From: Prochlorococcus sp. AG-412-P08
GTDB taxonomy: Bacteria; Cyanobacteriota; Cyanobacteriia; PCC-6307; Cyanobiaceae
DNA: 64,000 bases
Direction: 5' to 3'
Assembly: GCA_003214695.1 (NCBI GenBank)
Contig: QCLI01000005.1
Coordinates: 1-64,000, forward strand
Below, in pieces: positions 56,955-64,000 of the stretch. The notes below the pieces were generated by a model. It ran no database searches. It saw nothing but the letters and a program-made list of their open reading frames with translations, and was not told where the DNA came from. Position numbers and translations under genes: made by a program. How positions within the stretch are numbered: the stretch's first letter is position 1; the number at the start of each line of letters is the position of its first letter.

Positions 56955-57983
56955 TTGCCCCAAAATCATTTTTCCAACAAATCTGCTTTAGAAAGTGGAA
57001 CATGGGTCAAGCTAATTTGTGGTGCTAGCAATGAAGACCTGCCTTCTATTACAGATTTATGTGCTGTTTATGGAGCCGCCGGTGTACATTGCGTCGACGT
57101 AGCTGCTGACATTGCAGTAGTTGCAGCTGCACGAGAAGGACTTAATTGGGTTGAAAGCAAATTAGGGAAAAAGCCTTGGCTAATGGTTTCAGTAAGCGAT
57201 GGCAAAGATATTCATTTTAGGAAGGCTTCTTTTGAACCAAAATTCTGTCCAAAAGAATGTTCGCAGCCTTGTTTAAAAATTTGTCCTGCAAATGCTATAA
57301 CTCAAACGCTAGGAGTAATTGAAGATCTTTGTTATGGATGCGGGCGATGCTTACCAGCATGTCCACTAGAATTAATAACAGAAGAAAATAATCTTTTAGA
57401 AATTAAAGATTTCGGAGCTTTGGTTTCCAAAATTAAACCTGATGCCGTTGAAATACATACCGCTCCTGGACGGATAAAGGAGTTTGAACATTCTTTAAAA
57501 GCAATTTTGCAATCAAAAGTGGAATTAGAAAGAGTCGCTGTTAGTTGTGGATTAGAGGGACATGGGATTACCCAAAACGAACTCTCAAAAGAACTATGGT
57601 CTCGCTATGAATGTTTGCGGCGATACAAGCAGAACGCAATTTGGCAACTTGACGGTCGACCAATGAGTGGAGATTTAGGAAGTGGAACCGCAAGAGCTGC
57701 GATATTGCTATTAGAAAAAATACAGGCCATAGCTCCACCTGGTCCTCTTCAACTAGCAGGCGGGACTAATAAAAAGACTATTCACCACATAAAAAGCAAT
57801 CACTGCTTAGCAGGAATCGCATTCGGAGGAGTTGCCAGAAAATTAATACAGCCTTTCTTAATAGAAGCAAAAAAACAAAACAAAAAACTCATTGAATGCC
57901 CAGAAGCATTGAATCAAGCAATCAATATTGCCAAAGAACTGATTAATCCCTGGTTGAGAAAGAGATCTGGCGGAAACTTTTAA
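56955..57983 (+). CDS. ldpA: LdpA-like iron-sulfur protein (circadian clock input / redox)
   Basis: Cys clusters CPKECSQPCLKICP and CYGCGRCLPACP; adjacent to ndhN. Confidence 0.85.
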   Translation: MPQNHFSNKSALESGTWVKLICGASNEDLPSITDLCAVYGAAGVHCVDVAADIAVVAAAREGLNWVESKLGKKPWLMVSVSDGKDIHFRKASFEPKFCPKECSQPCLKICPANAITQTLGVIEDLCYGCGRCLPACPLELITEENNLLEIKDFGALVSKIKPDAVEIHTAPGRIKEFEHSLKAILQSKVELERVAVSCGLEGHGITQNELSKELWSRYECLRRYKQNAIWQLDGRPMSGDLGSGTARAAILLLEKIQAIAPPGPLQLAGGTNKKTIHHIKSNHCLAGIAFGGVARKLIQPFLIEAKKQNKKLIECPEALNQAINIAKELINPWLRKRSGGNF

Positions 57984-58128
57984 CTTACAAAAAGTCCAAA
58001 ACTTGTCTTAAAATTCATCCCGACTCATATCAATCAAAAACCATGTCGTGATGAGATGAACTTGGTTAGTCCACAATGTGCAATTATTTTGTATAAATGA
58101 AGAGTCCCTTTTCGGGATCACCTCTCAA

Positions 58129-58200
58129 TGGGGCGTCGCCAAGCGGTAAGGCACCGGGTTTTGGTCTCGGCATTCCTAGGTTCGAATCCTAGCGCCCCAG
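58129..58200 (+). tRNA. tRNA-Gln (TTG)
   Basis: TGGGGCGTCGCCAAGCGGTAAGGCACCGGGTTTTGGTCTCGGCATTCCTAGGTTCGAATCCTAGCGCCCCAG; acceptor stem TGGGGCG/CGCCCCA. Confidence 0.96.
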
Positions 58201-58215
58201 TTCTTGAATCATCTT

Positions 58216-58986
58216 GTGTCAAAACAACCTATTTTAGTTTTTGACTTTGATGGAGTTATTGTCGATGGATTAATTGAATATTGGAGTAGTTCTAGAAAAG
58301 CCTGTTTAAAACTGGTTGGGAACGAAAAGTATGAAGAACAATTACCCCTAAGACCACCAGATGCTTTTCGAAAAGTACGCCCTTGGGTCAAAAATGGATG
58401 GGAGATGGTTCTTCTAGCAGCGGAGTTACTGAGAACAGATAGTCCCATCAAACATCCAGCACAATTTTCTAATGAATATCAAAACAACTGCCATAAGGCA
58501 CTGAAATTCTGGGGTTGGCATCCAGAACAATTACAAATTGCACTAGATAATGTTCGCAAACAGGCAATTCACGAAAACAAAGAGAAATGGTTAGAAAGCC
58601 ATCATCCATTTTCAGGAGTGGTTAAAAGAATTCAACAACTAAACAATGAGAAGATTGAATGGGCTGTCTTAACAACAAAAAGCACTGAATTCACTGCACA
58701 ACTTCTAAGTTATTACAAGCTTTCTCCAACGCTCCTATACGGTTACGAGAGAGGGAACAAACCAGAAGTTTTACTGCAAATTTCAAAAGAATATTCAATC
58801 CAGGGATTCATAGAAGATCGGAGAGCAACTCTAGAGACAGTATTAAATACCCCTAGCATTAGCTGGATCCCCTGTTATCTAGCCAATTGGGGATACCTCA
58901 AACATAATGATGCTCAAGATCTACCTATAGGGATTAAATTACTAAAACCAGAAGTTTTTGTGTCCCCAATAGCAGATTGGCCTTGA
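58216..58986 (+). CDS. HAD-family hydrolase-like protein
   Basis: PILVFDFDGVIVDG HAD motif I; AVLTTKSTEFTAQLLSYY motif II; start taken as GTG at 58216. Confidence 0.85.
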   Translation: MSKQPILVFDFDGVIVDGLIEYWSSSRKACLKLVGNEKYEEQLPLRPPDAFRKVRPWVKNGWEMVLLAAELLRTDSPIKHPAQFSNEYQNNCHKALKFWGWHPEQLQIALDNVRKQAIHENKEKWLESHHPFSGVVKRIQQLNNEKIEWAVLTTKSTEFTAQLLSYYKLSPTLLYGYERGNKPEVLLQISKEYSIQGFIEDRRATLETVLNTPSISWIPCYLANWGYLKHNDAQDLPIGIKLLKPEVFVSPIADWP

Positions 58987-59011
58987 CTCGCTAGCGTACG
59001 TGTGTACTAAT
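58983..59011 (+). promoter_or_regulatory. Predicted recA promoter with internal LexA-type operator
   Basis: TTGACT - 17 nt - ACTAAT with CGTACGTGTGTACT (58995..59008) inside; fits cyanobacterial LexA pattern RGTACNNNDGTWCB except the first position. Confidence 0.6.
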
Positions 59012-59099
59012 ACCAGAAGAAGTGCTAAACCTTAGTCCAGATTTCTAATCCGCTAAGCCTTGCGACAACTTTCTCTTAAAACTCACACAAATAATCAAA

Positions 59100-60239
59100 A
59101 TGCCAGCTGAAATGAAACCAGGTCAATCTTTATCTTCAGGTAATCGAACAAGCGATACTCAATCAATAGAGAGAGATAAAGCCCTAAACCTTGTCTTAGG
59201 TCAAATAGAAAGAAATTTTGGCAAAGGTTCTATTATGAGACTGGGGGACGCATCCAAGATGCGCGTAGAGACCATCTCCACAGGAGCTCTGACTCTTGAT
59301 CTTGCTTTAGGTGGCGGATACCCTAAAGGAAGAGTTGTAGAAGTATATGGGCCAGAAAGTTCAGGGAAAACAACTCTCACGTTACACGCAATAGCAGAAG
59401 TTCAAAAACGTGGCGGTGTCGCAGCTTTTGTCGATGCAGAGCATGCTCTGGACCCAGTTTACGCTGCTTCCTTGGGAGTTGATATTGAAAATCTTCTCGT
59501 CTCACAACCAGACACAGGAGAAATGGCTCTGGAAATTGTCGACCAATTAATTAGATCCACAGCAGTGGATCTAGTGGTTGTTGACTCTGTTGCCGCACTA
59601 ACGCCCCGATCAGAGATTGAGGGAGAGATGGGAGACCATTCAGTAGGTAGCCAAGCAAGGTTAATGAGTCAGGCAATGCGAAAAATTACTGGCAATATTG
59701 GCAAATCTGGATGTACAGTAATCTTCCTCAATCAATTACGTCTCAAAATAGGAGTTGTGTATGGTAATCCTGAAACAACTACTGGTGGAAATGCTCTGAA
59801 GTTTTATGCCTCTGTGCGTCTCGACATACGAAGAATTCAAACATTAAAAAGGGGTACAGAGGAATATGGAATACGTGCCAAAGTCAAAGTTGCAAAAAAC
59901 AAAATTGCCCCTCCATTTCGAATTGCTGAATTTGATATCCTTTTCGGGAAAGGTATCAGCACGTTAGGGTGTCTACTTGACATGGCTGAAGAAACAAATA
60001 TTGTCACTCGCAAAGGTGCTTGGTATAGCTATGAAGGAGACAATATAGGTCAAGGTCGCGACAATACAATTACTTGGCTAGAGGAAAATTCTGATGCCAA
60101 AGAGGTAATAGAGAAATTAGTTCGGCAAAAGTTAACTGAGGGCTCTGAAGTTACCGCTAACTCTATGCGACCTCTTGCAGCCGCTGCTCGTACAGGAAAT
60201 ACAACACCTGTTGCGAGCAAAGTTTCTAGTGCTGCCTAA
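59100..60239 (+). CDS. recA: Recombinase RecA
   Basis: [19 protein letters not shown] Walker [36 protein letters not shown]. Confidence 0.99.
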   Translation: MPAEMKPGQSLSSGNRTSDTQSIERDKALNLVLGQIERNFGKGSIMRLGDASKMRVETISTGALTLDLALGGGYPKGRVVEVYGPESSGKTTLTLHAIAEVQKRGGVAAFVDAEHALDPVYAASLGVDIENLLVSQPDTGEMALEIVDQLIRSTAVDLVVVDSVAALTPRSEIEGEMGDHSVGSQARLMSQAMRKITGNIGKSGCTVIFLNQLRLKIGVVYGNPETTTGGNALKFYASVRLDIRRIQTLKRGTEEYGIRAKVKVAKNKIAPPFRIAEFDILFGKGISTLGCLLDMAEETNIVTRKGAWYSYEGDNIGQGRDNTITWLEENSDAKEVIEKLVRQKLTEGSEVTANSMRPLAAAARTGNTTPVASKVSSAA

Positions 60240-60491
60240 TTAATATACGTCTGCAGGGATCCACCATCCCGCAGCAGGTCCAATAAAACGTACAACGACA
60301 AATATCAAAACCAAAACTCCTATCCCAACCCAACTGGCTTTAATGCTTATATCAAAGAACTGATCTCTTTGTTTCTGTGTCACAGGTAACCATGGAAAAA
60401 TACGAGGGGAGTCATCACCTCTCTTCTTTGCTTTAATCTTCGTTTTTCGTGGCAAAAGGCCGTCCTGGGCCCTACGTCGAGCTTCACCCAT
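60240..60491 (-). CDS. DUF2839 family small membrane protein
   Basis: MGEARRRAQDGLLPRKTKIKAKKR...; one TM segment. Confidence 0.8.
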   Translation of the reverse strand: MGEARRRAQDGLLPRKTKIKAKKRGDDSPRIFPWLPVTQKQRDQFFDISIKASWVGIGVLVLIFVVVRFIGPAAGWWIPADVY

Positions 60492-60539
60492 AGTTTATTT
60501 GTAGAATAATATTAGTCTAAGTAAGAAAAAAAAAACCGC

Positions 60540-61970
60540 TTAATCTGGTAAAAGGCGATCTAAAGGAATCCATGGTTGAAGGACATCAAATACATTTTTT
60601 CCCCATGTACGTGCACGCAAGCGACCATCCAAGATAGCAATTCTTCCGTTATTCCTTCTGACCGGTGAGACCAGCCTTGGCAAAACGCTAAGAAGTTCTG
60701 GTAGAAGCAGATCTCTAAACCAATCAAGCCCTTTCTTCTTGAATGCCTCAACCCTTGCAGCAGTTAAAGGGGATTCCAAGCTACTAATTGGCAACAATGC
60801 AACGATCAATTGCTCTGGAGCAGGTAGTTGCTCATGAGTTACAAGCCACCATTTAGAAGTACAACAAATAATCCCATTAGAATCCGGCGCAGTAGAACAA
60901 AAAGCAACTCTTTTCCCAAATTCAGCAGCAAGCTCAGACGTCAATCGTCTCAGTAAATGATCATCATCTAAAAGAATGATTGTCAGTCCTTGTCGACCTA
61001 GTACAAGGCGACGGGATTGGTCTAATAAATGCTCAGCAAAGCACTCTGTATTAGGCAAAGGCTGCCTGAAAGGTGCAAAGAGTCTTATAGGCTCTTCATA
61101 AATTGGAGCCCCTAATTTAACTCTGACATTAATCATTTCATCAAAAGAAATGAATTCATTTTCGGATAAACTACTCAATATAATAAATGGATTGTCGACA
61201 AATAGTTGGTGAAGAGTCTGGAATGGTTCTAACGGCTGTAGTTGCCATGTCCAATCAAGCAATTTATAGTCCAGTTCCGCCCAGCTCGCCCACCCGCCAG
61301 TTGTTGCATTCAAGACAGCAGTCCATGGTTTAGGAGGTTGAGGCAATACCCTCAATAAATCTCTTAATGCAAATATATTCGTCAAGTCCATTCTAATCAA
61401 TTCATTAGGTCTAATTGCTAACGAAAACAGTCTCTTAGTTAAACCCTCATGTACATCAACTAATGCTGACGCTGCCGAAGGATAGGCTCGTCGAAGGCAA
61501 TCCCAATCCGATGAGGAAACTTGAATAGACATTGCTTCTCGTAACCGTCGACTTAACAGCTCTGCTTCTGTAAAAATAAATTGCTTAGAACAAAGAGAAT
61601 TTTGATCATATGCATTCAAAAATTCTTGATAATTAAGGACCCAAACTTTCTCATCAGCGGGAGGCTCCAAGCCTTCCCAAACCGCAAGATGAAAACCCTC
61701 ATTTTTCAACTTCGGAATTTCTACTTGAAATAATCTCTGTTTCTGTAATGGTGTAACGACTAGAACAACATCAAAACTGTTTAAACATAGAGGGATCAGG
61801 ACGCCTAGCCAATAGTCATTAGAGTTAGCCCCTTCAATCTGAAAAGTAGATTTATCTCTTCGTCGCAAGCTTCTTGCAACCAATCGACTTAATGTTAAAT
61901 TATGCGGCCAAAGCAAAGAATCCTTCTTTAAAAGCTTCTTCATATAGTTATGGGCATATACCTCAATCAT
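60540..61970 (-). CDS. DinG-like helicase-related protein lacking a canonical Walker A
   Basis: C-terminal WFRDLLLPELLSVLPRLVSPVRRNNGRIAILDGRLRARTWGKNVFDVLQPWIP resembles the DinG/XPD motif VI region; no GxxxxGK[TS] found. Confidence 0.5.
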   Translation of the reverse strand: MIEVYAHNYMKKLLKKDSLLWPHNLTLSRLVARSLRRRDKSTFQIEGANSNDYWLGVLIPLCLNSFDVVLVVTPLQKQRLFQVEIPKLKNEGFHLAVWEGLEPPADEKVWVLNYQEFLNAYDQNSLCSKQFIFTEAELLSRRLREAMSIQVSSSDWDCLRRAYPSAASALVDVHEGLTKRLFSLAIRPNELIRMDLTNIFALRDLLRVLPQPPKPWTAVLNATTGGWASWAELDYKLLDWTWQLQPLEPFQTLHQLFVDNPFIILSSLSENEFISFDEMINVRVKLGAPIYEEPIRLFAPFRQPLPNTECFAEHLLDQSRRLVLGRQGLTIILLDDDHLLRRLTSELAAEFGKRVAFCSTAPDSNGIICCTSKWWLVTHEQLPAPEQLIVALLPISSLESPLTAARVEAFKKKGLDWFRDLLLPELLSVLPRLVSPVRRNNGRIAILDGRLRARTWGKNVFDVLQPWIPLDRLLPD

Positions 61971-62052
61971 TTAATGAAATTATTTAACTAATAAAATTTC
62001 TACCTTATATTGAGCATAAGACAAAAGTGAAGATGGAGGCGTTCAAAAATTA

Positions 62053-62898
62053 ATGGAAATTGACCGTATTGGAATTGTTGGACTTGGTCTCATTGGAGGT
62101 TCAATAGGTTTAACACTGCAAAACAAAGGGTATGAGGTCTCTGGCCTTGTCAATAAAAGCAAGACTGCAGAAAGAGCTAAAGAAAGAGGCCTGGCTCAAG
62201 TCATAAGTACAAATTCTGATATCCTTTCAAATTGCTCAATGGTGATATTAGCAATCCCATTAGAACAACTCATCAATCCAACTTCAGAGCTGGTGGATGC
62301 ATTGCCAAAAAATGCCGTAATTACAGATGTCGGTTCTGTAAAGAAGCCTGTATTAGAAATATGGCAAAAATTACATCCTCGTTTTGTAGGTAGTCATCCA
62401 ATGGCCGGAACGATTCAGACTGGTGTAGAAGCGGGGCAAACACATTTATTCAAAAATCGGCCATGGATAGCAACTCCTGAAGAAACAACTGATGTAGAAG
62501 CACTAGATGCTGTACATCAACTAGCTATTACTCTTGAAGGGCAATGGATTACCACAGATCCTCAAACACATGATCAAGCAGTCGCCTTGATATCCCATTT
62601 ACCTGTGTTCATAAGCACTGCATTACTTCAAACAGTTACCAAAGAGCCCAACAAATCTTTGCTACTGCTTTCACAGACAATTGCATCAAGTGGGTTCCGA
62701 GATACAACACGTGTAGGGGGTGGGAACCCTGAGCTTGGAGTAGCAATGGCATCAAACAATACATCTGCTCTATTAAATGCAATTACTTCTTACCGTTCGT
62801 CACTAGATATGTTAGAAGAAATGATTCAAGCCAAAAAATGGGATCACCTGAAAAATGAGTTATCAAAAAGTCAACTGAGTCGGCCAGATTTTTTATAA
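62053..62898 (+). CDS. tyrA: Prephenate/arogenate dehydrogenase
   Basis: IGIVGLGLIGGSIGLTLQNKGYEV Rossmann motif; GSHPMAGTIQTGVEAGQ. Confidence 0.93.
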   Translation: MEIDRIGIVGLGLIGGSIGLTLQNKGYEVSGLVNKSKTAERAKERGLAQVISTNSDILSNCSMVILAIPLEQLINPTSELVDALPKNAVITDVGSVKKPVLEIWQKLHPRFVGSHPMAGTIQTGVEAGQTHLFKNRPWIATPEETTDVEALDAVHQLAITLEGQWITTDPQTHDQAVALISHLPVFISTALLQTVTKEPNKSLLLLSQTIASSGFRDTTRVGGGNPELGVAMASNNTSALLNAITSYRSSLDMLEEMIQAKKWDHLKNELSKSQLSRPDFL

Positions 62899-62902
62899 AA
62901 AA

Positions 62903-64000
62903 TCATTTCATTAAAGTAAATTCTCTACCCTCTTCAGACATTAATTGCCTACAAGCCATAAGAGCAGATTGACTGACTCCAGCTGTACCCTCACCAGGGT
63001 AAATAGAATCTCCACATAACCAAAGACCTTTCATCGGTGTTCTACTTGACAATCCAAAAGGACCAAATGTTGTGGGTGTCTGTGCTAAACCTCCAACAAT
63101 ACCTTGTGGTCGTCCCGTCCACCTTGCAAAGCTTCTAGGTGTAGCCAATTCTTTATGAAGCCACTGTTTAGACTCAATAGCAAATTGGGCATTTAATACT
63201 TTAAGAATTTTTTCCAAGATCAAGTCTTTGCGCTGTTGATACTCCGAGCGACTATAAGTAGACCAAGAAGTTACATCTGTAAAAAGACTTGCAATTACTG
63301 TTGCTTGTCCAATAGGAGCACGTCCATCTCCCTCAAAACTAATAGAAATAAAGATTGAGCCAAGCTCTTCTAGCAAAAGTTGGAAATGTCCTACGCAGTA
63401 TGATGGAAGATGACGACGAGTAATCGCACCATAAAAAACAATAGCTCCAGTTGGTTGAGATAATGTTTCTAGCCTATCTCGATAACTCTTAGGTAGCCCA
63501 CTACTAGTATGGGGGATTAACTCCAAAAGGGATTGTGGAGGTAACGTAAAGACCACATTTTTAGCTTGAAATTTTAAAGGTAATTTTTTGTGAGTGTTAA
63601 CCTCTAACTGCCAAGTATTGGTATTTTTTGATAAACCTACAACCTTATGACTTAAAAGGAGTTTTCCTCCATCTCTTAAAAAGCAGAAAAGTAATTGATC
63701 ACTCAATTTCTGCATAGACCCTTTTAGGTGCCACAAGCCAAGTGGAGCCTGTGCCATTTGAAGTACAGTTGCGCCATATAAAGCGGCAGTTTTATTACTG
63801 GGCTCTTGAGAGTAAAGTTTTAATTGACAATCCAAGAACTTTCTTAAGTGTTGATCGTGATTACATGAGCAAAGCCAAAGCAAATCAGCAATAGATGATC
63901 TAGTGAATGCTCCTGTCAAGAAATTCATCGATCTACTAGAGTTCAGAAATTGCTTGAGATCCCAAAGATTTTGAATCGGTAAGATAGGGTCACTACCAGC
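62903..64000 (-). CDS. Carotenoid desaturase/isomerase family FAD oxidoreductase (CrtD/CrtH-like), 5' part outside window
   Basis: GLWLCGDSIYPGEGTAGVSQSALMACRQL C-terminal FAD motif; frame stays open upstream of the ORF-track Met to the window end. Confidence 0.8.
   Translation of the reverse strand, partial: AGSDPILPIQNLWDLKQFLNSSRSMNFLTGAFTRSSIADLLWLCSCNHDQHLRKFLDCQLKLYSQEPSNKTAALYGATVLQMAQAPLGLWHLKGSMQKLSDQLLFCFLRDGGKLLLSHKVVGLSKNTNTWQLEVNTHKKLPLKFQAKNVVFTLPPQSLLELIPHTSSGLPKSYRDRLETLSQPTGAIVFYGAITRRHLPSYCVGHFQLLLEELGSIFISISFEGDGRAPIGQATVIASLFTDVTSWSTYSRSEYQQRKDLILEKILKVLNAQFAIESKQWLHKELATPRSFARWTGRPQGIVGGLAQTPTTFGPFGLSSRTPMKGLWLCGDSIYPGEGTAGVSQSALMACRQLMSEEGREFTLMK

Noticed and set aside
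1-64000. CRISPR arrays, IS elements, transposases, prophage genes
   Set aside because: None visible: no regularly spaced repeats and no transposase, integrase or phage structural ORFs in the six-frame track.

Overview
The window is a 64 kb chromosomal segment of a marine picocyanobacterium. Gene content, gene order and AT-richness fit Prochlorococcus; the strain was not determined. Most of it is core genome: two B12-type radical SAM genes, dapL, rne/rnhB, the str operon (rpsL-rpsG-fusA-tuf-rpsJ), gltB, lipA, a CbiG/CobJ fusion, psaA-psaB, psaI-psaL, alr, prfA, the S10-spc-alpha ribosomal cluster on the minus strand, ndhN, ldpA, recA, tyrA and a carotenoid desaturase-like gene that runs off the right edge. 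Two tRNAs (Ser-GCT, Gln-TTG) and two short genes missing from the ORF track (psaI, rpmJ) were found by reading. The most interesting non-core signals are: (1) an unannotated Yfr2/Cyano-1-like small RNA downstream of psaL, on the minus strand, with a predicted promoter, its own terminator, a 10-nt perfect complement to the known Yfr1 motif, and a 22-bp perfect palindrome upstream; (2) a roughly 2 kb AT-rich cargo segment next to tRNA-Ser, bounded by a 29-bp perfect direct repeat and a 15-bp copy of the tRNA 3' end, carrying a SET-domain-like protein and a TPR protein but no integrase (tycheposon-like remnant); (3) a duplicated RRRRRRSS motif in the RNase E tail, resembling the cyanobacterial PNPase-binding nonapeptide; (4) a LexA-type operator between the -35 and -10 of the predicted recA promoter; (5) a DinG-like protein lacking Walker A close to recA. 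No CRISPR arrays, rRNA genes or intact mobile elements were seen.
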